A stretch of 64,000 nucleotides of DNA from Lachnospiraceae bacterium (GTDB lineage: Bacteria > Bacillota > Clostridia > Lachnospirales > Lachnospiraceae): positions 1-64,000 of the forward strand of contig VSNM01000004.1 of assembly GCA_009774245.1 (NCBI GenBank), given 5' to 3'. A program made the translations under genes and the position numbers. This document shows positions 1 through 8,032 of this stretch, in pieces (position 1 is the stretch's first letter; every line of letters starts with the position of its first letter). The notes beneath the pieces were generated by a model, which was not told the DNA's origin, searched no databases, and saw only the letters and a program-made list of their open reading frames with translations.

Positions 1-12
1 TCTTTAATAATA

Positions 13-525
13 TTACATGTCACTTTCATTATGATTAACCCTTTCATTTAACATTTCCTTTGCACGATAATAGGTAACGCGCGCCCAGTTATCACTTTTT
101 TTAAATATGTATCCAATTTCCTTAAAACTCATTTCACCTAATGTTCTTAATAAAAAAATTTCACTATAAGGTTCTTTCATATTCAAAGCGGCATGTATTA
201 TATCCTCTGCCTGTTCCTTAATTACAAAGTAATCTTCTAATGAAATTTGGTGTGGATTTTCTTCTGCAATAAAATCAAAGTTTTCATCAATACTAACTTG
301 ACCATAATGTTTTTGCTTTTTCAAATAATCATAAAATACGTGTTTTGCTATTTGGCATAGCCAAACAGACATTTTACAAGTACCATCATATCTTTCTATA
401 GATTTACAGGCTTGATAAAATGTTTCTTGAGTCAGTTCTTCAGACAAATCATAATTATGTGTCAGACAAAATAAAAATCTTTTAATATCATTTGCATAAT
501 TTATATATACTTCCTGTAAATCCAT
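13..525 (-). CDS. ECF-type RNA polymerase sigma-70 factor
   Basis: This 170-residue protein has the two-domain layout of an extracytoplasmic-function sigma factor. Region 2 (about residues 1-70) carries the LSEELTQETFYQA stretch, and region 4 (about 105-160) carries a helix-turn-helix around EMSFKEIGYIFKKS. There is no region 3, and the length is normal for the family. It would redirect RNA polymerase to a small regulon. The start follows a GAGGTGAT ribosome-binding site. An anti-sigma gene would be expected immediately downstream, beyond the left edge, so its partner and signal cannot be read here. The family is clear; the regulon is unknown. Confidence 0.9.
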   Translation of the reverse strand: MDLQEVYINYANDIKRFLFCLTHNYDLSEELTQETFYQACKSIERYDGTCKMSVWLCQIAKHVFYDYLKKQKHYGQVSIDENFDFIAEENPHQISLEDYFVIKEQAEDIIHAALNMKEPYSEIFLLRTLGEMSFKEIGYIFKKSDNWARVTYYRAKEMLNERVNHNESDM

Positions 526-577
526 TTATAGCTATCACCTCTTTCCTTTTAAATATAAATAGAAATTAATTTAAAAA

Positions 578-585
578 CGTTACAA
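578..585 (-). promoter_or_regulatory. Candidate ECF -35 element for the sigma gene
   Basis: On the minus strand the sequence TTGTAACG lies about 55 bases before the sigma-factor start. It contains the AAC core common to ECF -35 elements, and an AT-rich TCTATT/TATTTA stretch follows at promoter spacing. This would fit autoregulation. A housekeeping promoter reading of TTGTAA is also possible. Confidence 0.35.
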
Positions 586-599
586 GAATTATAAAATTT

Positions 600-732
600 T
601 TCCGTCTGCATCGTATCGTTTCAGCCTGGAGGCATGGAACACATTATATCGTTCTGCTTCCCCACTTTCATCATAAACTGGCAGACAAAAATGCATAGAT
701 TGAAAGACTGCGCCGTGAACTGGCGGCAGCAA
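600..732 (+). pseudogene. Possible decayed 3' end of a plus-strand gene
   Basis: One plus-strand frame reads a charged, coiled-coil-like tail (IERLRRELAAAKA, then a stop), preceded by HHKLADKNA and one in-frame TAG where a glutamine codon would fit. The tail resembles the C-terminus of a real protein, but no start or domain is left. It may be an old gene remnant between the sigma factor and the next gene, or chance. Otherwise the stretch from 526 to 748 shows only the sigma-factor promoter. Confidence 0.25.
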
Positions 733-748
733 AAGCCTGAATATGCTA

Positions 749-1870
749 TCATGTCTTCCCCTTGCCTAACAGTTCCAACACTTCGCCAACCTGCTTCTGC
801 AGCCGTTTGTCGGAAATGCCTGCTATCGTATTTCTGATGAGTTCCCTTGTCTCTTCTGTCACGCCCGGCAGACTTTCCCGGAACGTTTCATAGTATTTTT
901 TCTTCAGCAGGGTTTTGATGACCTCCTGATTGCCGCAGACATACCCGGCAGGCGGCACATATTTCAAGCTTTCCAGCAGCGCCCTGATTCCGTCCGCCTT
1001 TTGTGGAAAGGCCCACCAGTCTATCTCAATATCCCGCAGTTCCTCCATGACCGTCTTGGCCACATAAAACGGCTCCTTAATTGTCACGCTGTCGTCAAAC
1101 AGGGCGGCGATATCCGCCAAAAGGGATAAGTCCTCGTTCAGCGACAGCTTATACAGGATTCCCTCATAGATTTCCTCCTCGTCCGACCAATCCCGCCGGT
1201 CTTTGTCCTCAAAGTCCTTCAGCCGTTTGCGCGCAAAGACCTCCTGCAGGAATGGGAGCTGCTCCCTGATTGGTTTATCCATGAACTGTCTGACAACCGG
1301 GCTGTCCCACCAGCGTTTTGCCTCGTCCGCCTCCGTCACAACCATGGGAAATGCATCACGCTGACCGTAAAAGACATACTGCCTTATATTTCTATATATT
1401 TCCTCACCCACATAAAAGGCGGCCACATGCTTGATCTTTACGCAGTTTCTTTTGACCTCCCGCACGATTTTCTTGAACAGCAGTCCCGAAAATTCTGTTT
1501 CACGCGCCCGTGGAATGTACACTTCATAGTTGTCCTCGTAGCCGTTTGGATTCTCTCTCTTGGCACGGAAGGTCAGATAGCCGTCGTCCGGGCATTCCGT
1601 GATGTAACGCGCCCCAGTCTTGATATTTACTGTCTGGCAGCGCGTTTCCATCTCCTGCGTCCTTTGCACAATCCAATAAAGTTCGCCGCGGCTGTCCACA
1701 ATTTCATCAATCGTATGAAATTCAGTGACAGGCTTCCCTGCTTCGTCTGACTGTGCATATACATAATTGGCACAGTATTTAATCGCAAACTCCTGTTCAA
1801 CTGCCCTGAAAATATTGTGCAAATCCTGTTCTGTCGCGTAGAAATAAATTGCACTTATCATTCCCTGCAC
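749..1870 (-). CDS. Hypothetical protein, about 370 residues
   Basis: I do not recognise this family. The protein is soluble, with no signal peptide or membrane segment. It has an N-terminal part rich in aromatic and charged residues, and a C-terminal alpha-helical part ending in a charged helix (KRLQKQVGEVLELL). Two starts are possible: a GTG at the 5' end, or ATG three codons later. Both lie close behind a GGATAGGGG stretch. It begins four to thirteen bases after the kinase-like gene upstream, so the two are probably co-transcribed and it may be an output of that two-component system. Codon use looks ordinary and the frame is intact. Confidence 0.7.
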   Translation of the reverse strand: MQGMISAIYFYATEQDLHNIFRAVEQEFAIKYCANYVYAQSDEAGKPVTEFHTIDEIVDSRGELYWIVQRTQEMETRCQTVNIKTGARYITECPDDGYLTFRAKRENPNGYEDNYEVYIPRARETEFSGLLFKKIVREVKRNCVKIKHVAAFYVGEEIYRNIRQYVFYGQRDAFPMVVTEADEAKRWWDSPVVRQFMDKPIREQLPFLQEVFARKRLKDFEDKDRRDWSDEEEIYEGILYKLSLNEDLSLLADIAALFDDSVTIKEPFYVAKTVMEELRDIEIDWWAFPQKADGIRALLESLKYVPPAGYVCGNQEVIKTLLKKKYYETFRESLPGVTEETRELIRNTIAGISDKRLQKQVGEVLELLGKGKT

Positions 1871-1873
1871 CCC

Positions 1874-2854
1874 CTATCCTATGAAAATAATATCCACAAT
1901 AAATTTTCCATCATGGTACTCGATATCCATGATTCCATCGTATTTTCTAACTACATCCCTGACACACTCCACACCCCAGCCATGCCTTTTGTCTCCTGCA
2001 TTATCAGAAATAAACCGATCTCCATCCCTTCTCGGTTCATCCTGATAGCCATTCGAAATATAGATCGAAAAATTATTGTAAAAGGATTTCAAATTGAACG
2101 CAATATAGCGTTTCTCCCCTTCGCATTTTAAGGCCGCTTCGATGGCATTGTCCAACAGATTCGCCAAAACCGTAAAGAAATCATACTCTGCTATGGGTAT
2201 CACAGTAAATTCTATATCCGAAAGAACCCGCACCTCATTTTCACGGCATCTGCGCACTGCCTTGTTAATCAGATAATCCACGGTTCCATACCCTGTCCAT
2301 GTGCTGTTCTTATATATTTTCTCATCGAGCGCATTGATTTTCTCAATGTACCGCAATCCTTTTTCATAATCCTGTTCTTTCATGCACTCATAGATATACT
2401 CCATATCATGTCGTCTGTCATGAACCGCCTTATAATCTTTTGCGATCTCATCGCTGAGCATATTGTAATTGAATTTCATTTTCATTTCATTGGAATGCAA
2501 TAGATGATTTGTCCTTACAATTTCCTGATATTCCAGTAATATGACGAAGCCAACGCAAATCCCGACAAAAAACAAGAACAGCATGAATGCTGAACCTGTT
2601 AATCCATCATTTTTATCCTTTTCTGGTTTTAACCCCGTATTAATAACATAGCATACAATGGCAATTTCTATAAAACCAATCATGATAAAAATAATATTCC
2701 GGAAAGGCATATTCCTCAAAAAACGGACAATATTTTTGCGGTAAATAATACAAATCAAGAAAATGGTAAAATAGATCAGTATTTCCGTCCTTGCTGATAA
2801 ATATGATGTTTTTGTACAGAATTTTTTCCAGTCCTCCCGCCACTTCCACGACAT
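1874..2854 (-). CDS. AgrC-like sensor histidine kinase, N-terminally truncated
   Basis: This is a GHKL-family kinase of the AgrC type. It keeps two membrane segments, the RRHDMEY phosphoacceptor motif (His149 in the open frame), the N-box LANLLDNAIEAAL and a G-box around HGWGVE. The paralogue at 12084-13382 is 432 residues long with a full polytopic sensor. Here similarity begins only at about residue 24, which corresponds to paralogue residue 138. The first 23 or so codons are instead an out-of-frame reading of the response-regulator gene upstream. A deletion has therefore removed most of the sensor. The catalytic part is intact, but signal sensing is almost certainly lost. Confidence 0.8.
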   Translation of the reverse strand: MSWKWREDWKKFCTKTSYLSARTEILIYFTIFLICIIYRKNIVRFLRNMPFRNIIFIMIGFIEIAIVCYVINTGLKPEKDKNDGLTGSAFMLFLFFVGICVGFVILLEYQEIVRTNHLLHSNEMKMKFNYNMLSDEIAKDYKAVHDRRHDMEYIYECMKEQDYEKGLRYIEKINALDEKIYKNSTWTGYGTVDYLINKAVRRCRENEVRVLSDIEFTVIPIAEYDFFTVLANLLDNAIEAALKCEGEKRYIAFNLKSFYNNFSIYISNGYQDEPRRDGDRFISDNAGDKRHGWGVECVRDVVRKYDGIMDIEYHDGKFIVDIIFIG

Positions 2855-3287
2855 AAGTCCGCTGGCTCATCTGCTCGATCTTCGGCAATACACAGTCGAG
2901 TGCCTCCGTTATTTTTTCCCGCAGCATCCGTTTTGGTATGTACCGAAACGCGTTCACCTCAAAAGCCTGCGGCGCATATTTCACATAATTTGTCACATAG
3001 ATAATGACAGGCTCCATATCATATGACTTTATCCTGCCTGCAAGCTCCAGTCCCCCGATCTGTTCCGGCATCTCGACATCAAGAAAATAGATGTCAAAAT
3101 ATTTTCTGTCTTCAATGTCCCATATGAGTTTATTACTATTTTGATAAATGCAGACTTCATAACAATTCGGGAGATGTTCGGAAAAATACTTGTCAATGTA
3201 TCCCTTGAGCTGTTCTGCCTCCGCCATATTGTCATCTACGATTGCAATGTGATATGCGGCATTTTCCGCCAAATTACTCTTAATCAT
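2640..3287 (-). CDS. LytTR-type response regulator with truncated DNA-binding domain
   Basis: The receiver domain is complete, with acidic pocket IAIVDDN, phosphoacceptor Asp in YFLDVEM and lysine in FRYIPKRM. The LytTR domain stops after about 26 residues (ILYKNIIFISKDGN). The last 45 residues are an out-of-frame reading of the kinase's membrane segments, so the DNA-binding domain is missing. The paralogue at 13379-14137 is 252 residues and complete. The ATG at 3287 is preferred because GGAG lies six bases upstream; an in-frame GTG lies 16 codons earlier. The reading frame overlaps the kinase by more than 200 bases, which is a consequence of the deletion. It probably cannot regulate transcription. 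Confidence 0.8.
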   Translation of the reverse strand: MIKSNLAENAAYHIAIVDDNMAEAEQLKGYIDKYFSEHLPNCYEVCIYQNSNKLIWDIEDRKYFDIYFLDVEMPEQIGGLELAGRIKSYDMEPVIIYVTNYVKYAPQAFEVNAFRYIPKRMLREKITEALDCVLPKIEQMSQRTYVVEVAGGLEKILYKNIIFISKDGNTDLFYHFLDLYYLPQKYCPFFEEYAFPEYYFYHDWFYRNCHCMLCY

Positions 3288-3369
3288 ATGTTGCTCCAAC
3301 GAATCTTTTATTGATATCACATACTGCTTTGTCACTACTTTTGCTGATGACTGAACCGTATGGAACTAT

Positions 3370-3627
3370 TTACGGATTTGGAATGTACATATGTGAAGAC
3401 TGACTTACGGTTCCAACCTCGTTTGGATCGTATGTCGTTGCAGATTCATACCTGATCTCCTGTCCGTCTGGTATGGCCACATTCTGTATCGCTTCCGCGG
3501 AATTTGCTGTCCCGGATTCCTGAACAATGTCTTGTCCATGTACGCGAGTCTGTGCTTTGGCAATCCCCATGATGCACACACCGGCTAACAGAACACAAAG
3601 AACCGCTAAAATTTTCTTCCTTTTCAT
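3370..3627 (-). CDS. Small secreted protein, possible signal peptide precursor
   Basis: An 85-residue product with a basic N-terminus (MKRKK), a hydrophobic core and a good signal-peptidase site after AKA. This leaves an export product of about 58 residues that is acidic and ends in MYIPNP. There are no cysteines, so it is not an AgrD-type thiolactone precursor. The ATG is chosen over an upstream TTG because GGAG sits eight bases before it. It lies directly upstream of, and in the same direction as, the response-regulator gene, where many LytTR systems carry their inducing peptide. A signalling role is inference; no family is recognised. Confidence 0.65.
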   Translation of the reverse strand: MKRKKILAVLCVLLAGVCIMGIAKAQTRVHGQDIVQESGTANSAEAIQNVAIPDGQEIRYESATTYDPNEVGTVSQSSHMYIPNP

Positions 3628-3657
3628 TTGCTTTTTCTCCAATCTCTCACATATTTC

Positions 3658-3691
3658 GAGAGCCTATTACGCAGGATAATAATAGGCTCTC
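3658..3691. other. Perfect 12-bp hairpin in the leader of the secreted-peptide gene
   Basis: GAGAGCCTATTA and its exact complement TAATAGGCTCTC flank a ten-base loop. Neither strand has a T-run after the stem, so a simple intrinsic terminator is unlikely. It lies 30 bases before the start of the secreted-peptide gene, so it may shape leader RNA or block read-through from the gene upstream. Confidence 0.6.
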
Positions 3692-3756
3692 CTCATCGTC
3701 TCCTGCATATATTATTTTAGCACAGATTCCGAATCCAACACGCCAATGACTGTATT

Positions 3757-3787
3757 CTGTAAGATTGTGACCGCGGCCTGTAAGATT
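3757..3787 (-). promoter_or_regulatory. Direct repeat with 21-bp period, candidate LytTR-regulator site
   Basis: CTGTAAGATT occurs twice, exactly 21 bases apart (3757-3766 and 3778-3787). LytTR regulators such as AgrA bind paired direct repeats of about nine bases separated by about 12, which is two helical turns. The pair lies upstream of the secreted-peptide and response-regulator genes, suggesting an autoregulatory box. Known LytTR boxes differ in sequence, so only the geometry supports this. Confidence 0.45.
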
Positions 3788-3809
3788 TTTACCTGAAAAG
3801 ACATCCCGT

Positions 3810-4247
3810 CTACGCCAACAACAGTTCACCCTCCCTATAGCATGCTGCAATATAGTCCCTTGACTGATAATACAAATCAGAATTGAACATTAAGATTTGA
3901 TCTGCCAGCCACGAACGGTATACTTCCTTAATTCCATTTATTACATCTTCCTCTTCATAACAATCCTCGATCAAACGGGCGAATACTTCCCCAATATCCC
4001 AATAATCCGGAACCGCGTATTTACAGTTGATCAGATTGTCATAGTCTCCCTCCGATATGGCAGCTTTCTGTATAAAATCATCCGCAACCTTCTCTATCGG
4101 TTCACAGTGAAAAACATCTGCGTACTCATAAATCTGTTGTATATCATTCCCCAACTGTATTACAATATCAGACCTGCGGTTTTTAGTCTTTCTAGCGATA
4201 TATTCAATTAAGCTGCACACAAAAAACAAATTGTTATTATTCTTCAT
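3810..4247 (-). CDS. Hypothetical small protein, antitoxin-like in style
   Basis: This 145-residue soluble protein starts with a low-complexity MKNNNN and has an alpha-helical first half (FFVCSLIEYIARKTKN) reminiscent of DUF3791-type proteins found beside ADP-ribosylating toxins. Its second half contains YAVPDYWDIGEVFARLIED. I do not recognise a catalytic site. No toxin partner is visible on either side: pepF lies upstream and the secreted-peptide gene downstream. The relation to DUF3791 is a weak impression only. The start is the only ATG with a plausible spacing. Confidence 0.6.
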   Translation of the reverse strand: MKNNNNLFFVCSLIEYIARKTKNRRSDIVIQLGNDIQQIYEYADVFHCEPIEKVADDFIQKAAISEGDYDNLINCKYAVPDYWDIGEVFARLIEDCYEEEDVINGIKEVYRSWLADQILMFNSDLYYQSRDYIAACYREGELLLA

Positions 4248-4291
4248 CTGCCAAAACTCCTTCTATAAATCTCAAACTGCTCCCCCAATCC

Positions 4292-6091
4292 TCAACACTC
4301 CGTCAGCCGCTCGATCTCATCAATGATTTCCCCGATATAGGCTATGGTATCCAGAAGCGGCTCGTCTGTCGTGATGTCGATTCCAGCAAGCTTCGCCAAT
4401 CCGACCGGATCGAGCGTACTGCCTGCGGCAAGGACTTTCTTCCAATCCTCCACGGCACAGGCTCCCTCCTTCTCAATGCGCCTGCACACCTGCGTAGCGA
4501 CGGTAAGTCCCGCACTGTACGTATAGGAGTACAGTCCCATGTAATAGTGCGGCTGCCGCATCCACGTGTGCGCCGCGTCGTCGGAAATCTCCACGTCCTC
4601 ACCCCAGAATGCCTGCAAAGTCTCCCGCATAAGCCGGGTGAGCGTCTCGGCATTGACGCTGCCGCCGTCGTCAACAATCCTGTAGACCTCTCTCTGGTAT
4701 GCCGCCTCCATCAGGTGCGTGACAAAATTGTGATAGTACGTATTGCTAATCATACAAGATAACACCCAGCGGCGGAACCGCGGCTCCTGGTTCGTCTTTA
4801 ACAGATAATGCGCCATCAGCAGCTCATTCATCGTCGAGGGCGCCTCCACAAAGTAGGTCGAGACATCGGTGTCAAAGAGAGACTGACTGCTGTTGCAGGC
4901 CTTGAAATGCCCGGCATGCCCCAGCTCATGCGCCAGTGTAAACACGTCCGACATGCGCTCATTCCACGACAATAGGATAAACGAATTTTTCCCATACGGG
5001 CTGGCACAGAATCCGCCGGTTGATTTTCCCTGATTCTGTGCGAAGTCAATCCATCGGTCGCGGTACGCCTCCCGCACCATCTCCACATAGTCCTCCCCCA
5101 GAATGGCAAGTCCCTTTTCGATGTATTCCCTCGACTCCTCAATCGTCACCTTCGGATCGTATTCCGGATCAACAGCAATCTTTAAGTCCGCAAATGTCAT
5201 GCGGTCGAGCCCGTGTATTCTTTTTAACAGGCGGGCGTATCTGCGCATATGCAGCGCCAGCTTTTCCGTGATCAGGTCAATCTGGCGGTTGTACATCTCT
5301 CTTGTGACCTTCTGCCCGAATAAAAGGCTGTCAAACACGGAGTCAAACCCCCGAAGTGTCGCGAGCGTCTTTTCAGTCTGCACCTGTGTGTTGTAGGCGG
5401 CGGCTGTCACATTTTCATACTCCCGTATCTTTGCCGAAAAAGCGTCAAAAGCGCCGCGGCGCACCACAGTGTCCCTCTCATACTCATAATTATCCTCAAA
5501 AAGAGAATAGCCCAGAGGATACTCCCTGCCATCGACGGAAAAATTGTCAAATTTCATGTCCGCCAGTTTTGCCATATTATAGATCTGATAAGGTGCCTGA
5601 ATCGTCTGGGACAACGCTGCGACGGCGCGCTCCGTCTCCGGGTGAAGCAGGTGCGGTTTCATGCGCAGGATATTTTGCAGATACTGCCTGTTTTCCGCGG
5701 AGAGATCAATCGCCTCCTGAACCACCGCGTCCTCCTGTCCTGCAATCTCATTGCCGATAAAGCTGAGCCTGCTGAACATATCCGCCGTCAGACTGGAAAA
5801 CGCCTCGTTTCGCTCCTGGTTGTGCGTGTCGTAATAGTCCACGGACACCGCCAGATCGCAGTAATGTCCGACCAGCATGACCAATCGGTTAAACTCTCTC
5901 AGATCGTCCAGACACGCCCTGATCGCCTGCGGTGTGTCCAGCTTCCCCTTGTAATCCTTCACAATGCTGTTGCAAAGCGACTTCGCCCGCTCCACATCGC
6001 GGTTCATCTCCTCCTCTGTCGCGTAGATTAGCGACAGATCCCATGTTAACTCCACAGGAATGTCCCTGCGTGACTTTAATTCCTTTTCCAT
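4292..6091 (-). CDS. pepF: Oligoendopeptidase F (M3 family metallopeptidase)
   Basis: This enzyme of about 600 residues hydrolyses short peptides in the cytoplasm and belongs to the thimet-oligopeptidase (M3) family. It carries the zinc-binding motif HELGHAGH at about residue 385, with the second-shell glutamate region (EAPSTMNE) following as expected, and the N-terminal helical domain of PepF. The length matches the family. The ATG three codons inside the longest frame is preferred, since AAAGGAG lies about nine bases before it. The gene stands alone between accessory genes and looks intact. A role in peptide turnover or peptide-signal processing is inference. Confidence 0.95.
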   Translation of the reverse strand: MEKELKSRRDIPVELTWDLSLIYATEEEMNRDVERAKSLCNSIVKDYKGKLDTPQAIRACLDDLREFNRLVMLVGHYCDLAVSVDYYDTHNQERNEAFSSLTADMFSRLSFIGNEIAGQEDAVVQEAIDLSAENRQYLQNILRMKPHLLHPETERAVAALSQTIQAPYQIYNMAKLADMKFDNFSVDGREYPLGYSLFEDNYEYERDTVVRRGAFDAFSAKIREYENVTAAAYNTQVQTEKTLATLRGFDSVFDSLLFGQKVTREMYNRQIDLITEKLALHMRRYARLLKRIHGLDRMTFADLKIAVDPEYDPKVTIEESREYIEKGLAILGEDYVEMVREAYRDRWIDFAQNQGKSTGGFCASPYGKNSFILLSWNERMSDVFTLAHELGHAGHFKACNSSQSLFDTDVSTYFVEAPSTMNELLMAHYLLKTNQEPRFRRWVLSCMISNTYYHNFVTHLMEAAYQREVYRIVDDGGSVNAETLTRLMRETLQAFWGEDVEISDDAAHTWMRQPHYYMGLYSYTYSAGLTVATQVCRRIEKEGACAVEDWKKVLAAGSTLDPVGLAKLAGIDITTDEPLLDTIAYIGEIIDEIERLTEC

Positions 6092-6115
6092 AAAAATCAT
6101 ACTCCTTTTTATTTT

Positions 6116-7849
6116 CTATCCGATCAGGCACTCTTTTCCCTGAAATGCAAATCCGTATTTGCGAATCTGCTCCGGTGCAAACCCCTCCGAGATGAGTTCT
6201 GCCGCATACTGCTTTTCTTCGATCTGGGTATGCGCATTGGCAAGGGTATCCTCCAATGTTTTCTCATCGTCATCAGCATCCATTACTTTAAACTCAAATA
6301 TGAACGCCTTCTTTGTCTTGTCAAATGGTTTTATCATGACATCATACCGTCCATAACCGCTCTCCCTGTTTGAGCGGACTTTGTAGGTGTCCGCAAGATT
6401 TACCACCATGCCAAGCACAAAACCATGATAGAAACGCTCCGGCTCCGCCTGCTCCGAAGGCTTATTCCCACTATCGAAGGAGCTGAACGTATTGAGCGCT
6501 ACCTTATTCATAAATGTATTCATCTTCCTGACATTATCATTTAAAAGTGCTCTGATAAACTCATTGTAATATACCGCGCTGCTGCCGCCAAACCAGCCTC
6601 TGACCATATCCTCGAAGATGCGCTCCACCTCCATGTTGGTGAGTCTCAGCGTATACATCTTTCTCTCAAGCCTTCCGACCTGCTCAAACTTCTCAATCCT
6701 CAGATATCCCGTCGCAAGCAGCAGGCTCCAGACTGCATCCGCACTGCCGCTCAACTGGCCAAATACGATCGTCTCATCCAATTCCGTCTCAAAACTCTTT
6801 CCCTGCAGCAGCGCCTCCATCGTCTGTTTGATATCTGGTTCTCCCGTCTGAATCAGTGAATTTACAAGATCATTTCCGCTCGTATTTGCCCAGTAAGTGT
6901 CGAATTTCTTTTTAGCAACATAGGATACAATAGACCATGGATTATAAATATCTGTATAAGTGCCAAACGTAAATCCATCATACCACTTTTTCACTTTCTG
7001 CTTCTGCTCTCCCAGTCCCGCATCATCAAGCACAGCAAAAACTTCATCTTCCGTAAAACCAAAACTCTTCGCATATTTACCAGAGGTGGTAGTAACAACT
7101 TCTAAATGATTCATGCCAGTAAAAATACTTTCTCCATGGCTCGCCATGCGAGACATTGCAATCCTGGTGATTCCTGTGATCAGTCCGCGCTCAAGAGCAC
7201 TGTTTGTCTTAAACGTGGCATTGAAAAAACTGCTGAAGAACCTGACCGCCTCCTCCCAGTATCCATACAGCCACGCCTCCTGCATCGGTGTATCATATTC
7301 ATCGAGAAGTATGATCACCTTTTCGCCAAAATGCCTCTCCATAAAACCCGCCATGGAACGAACTGCGTCAGCCGCCTCCTCTGTTCTCATTCTTGGTTTT
7401 ATGCTTTTATAGTATTCCCTCTCATTCTCACTCAGCGTATCCCCTGTAAGCAGATACGTATTTTGATTATACAGATCTGAGATCACTTTGGTGATCTTGT
7501 ATTCCATTTCCGCGAATTTCGCCGCCTTAATATTGGCAAAGCTCAAAAAAATCACCGGAAACGTCCCCTGCAGCTTCCTGTATCTGTGCTCCCCCTCCGG
7601 CGATTTCTCCTCCCAGATAGAAAGCCCCTCAAACAGATCGCTCCTGCCTGCGTACTGATTAGAGAAAAAACATTCCACCATGCTCATGTTGAGTGTCTTA
7701 CCAAACCTGCGTGGACGCGTGATCAGCGTCACTTTGTCCGCATACTCCCACCACTCCCTGATAAAATCCGTCTTATCGATATAAAAAATATGTCCTACCC
7801 GCACTTCCTCAAAGTCCTGATAACCGAGTGCTGCCTTGTTTTCATACAT
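6116..7849 (-). CDS. AAA-ATPase-like / PD-(D/E)XK nuclease-superfamily protein
   Basis: The N-terminus starts GYQDFEEVR, followed by the Walker A-like RPRRFGKT and the Walker B-like IILLDEYDTPM. The C-terminus (FIFEFKVMD) carries the PD-(D/E)XK nuclease-like motif. This is the layout of the AAA-ATPase_like plus DUF1703/PDDEXK_9 family common in gut Bacteroidetes and Firmicutes. Its function is unknown, though relations to mobile elements have been suggested. The ATG at 7849 follows AAAGGAGG; the 21 codons before it are unlikely to be translated. The start lies 16 bases beyond the promoter-bearing copy of a 40-bp repeat. Confidence 0.85.
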   Translation of the reverse strand: MYENKAALGYQDFEEVRVGHIFYIDKTDFIREWWEYADKVTLITRPRRFGKTLNMSMVECFFSNQYAGRSDLFEGLSIWEEKSPEGEHRYRKLQGTFPVIFLSFANIKAAKFAEMEYKITKVISDLYNQNTYLLTGDTLSENEREYYKSIKPRMRTEEAADAVRSMAGFMERHFGEKVIILLDEYDTPMQEAWLYGYWEEAVRFFSSFFNATFKTNSALERGLITGITRIAMSRMASHGESIFTGMNHLEVVTTTSGKYAKSFGFTEDEVFAVLDDAGLGEQKQKVKKWYDGFTFGTYTDIYNPWSIVSYVAKKKFDTYWANTSGNDLVNSLIQTGEPDIKQTMEALLQGKSFETELDETIVFGQLSGSADAVWSLLLATGYLRIEKFEQVGRLERKMYTLRLTNMEVERIFEDMVRGWFGGSSAVYYNEFIRALLNDNVRKMNTFMNKVALNTFSSFDSGNKPSEQAEPERFYHGFVLGMVVNLADTYKVRSNRESGYGRYDVMIKPFDKTKKAFIFEFKVMDADDDEKTLEDTLANAHTQIEEKQYAAELISEGFAPEQIRKYGFAFQGKECLIG

Positions 7850-7868
7850 ACGCGCTCCTCCTTTGAAA

Positions 7869-7908
7869 ATATTATACCAGACCTTTGACAAAAATAACAG
7901 GGCGAAAA
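7869..7908 (-). repeat. 40-bp direct repeat, copy 1, with an extended -10 promoter
   Basis: This segment matches 8541-8580 at 37 of 40 positions. On the minus strand it contains TGGTATAAT, an extended -10 element about 20 bases before the ribosome-binding site of the AAA-ATPase gene, so it is probably that gene's promoter. The common core includes CCTTTGACAAAAATAACAGG. The two copies bracket the operator array and the fic remnant. Confidence 0.75.
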
Positions 7909-7931
7909 ACATTCGCTACAACGAAACATAT

Positions 7932-8020
7932 TTTCTGCATGTTTCACAGCGATTTATATGCAGAAATTTCAGTTATATCTTGTTTTTCTGCATACAATTA
8001 TGATATTTTATATGCAGAAA
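7932..8020 (+). promoter_or_regulatory. Four-site operator array before the Fic remnant
   Basis: The nonamer TTTCTGCAT appears at 7932-7940 and 7985-7993. Its exact complement ATGCAGAAA appears at 7958-7966 and 8012-8020. The four sites alternate in orientation at 26-27-base steps, forming two inverted repeats spaced 53 bases apart. Such regular phasing is typical of cooperative repressor binding. The array sits between the divergent AAA-ATPase and fic genes and ends 12 bases before the fic ATG. The helix-turn-helix at the end of the Fic product is the obvious candidate binder (inference). Confidence 0.75.
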
Positions 8021-8032
8021 GGACGAAACTAT

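Noticed and set aside
3658..3691. Intrinsic terminator reading of the hairpin
   Set aside because: No T-run on either strand, so it was listed only as a hairpin.
7958..8032. Longer N-terminus for the Fic remnant
   Set aside because: The extra codons lie in the operator array; the ATG at 8033 matches the family start.
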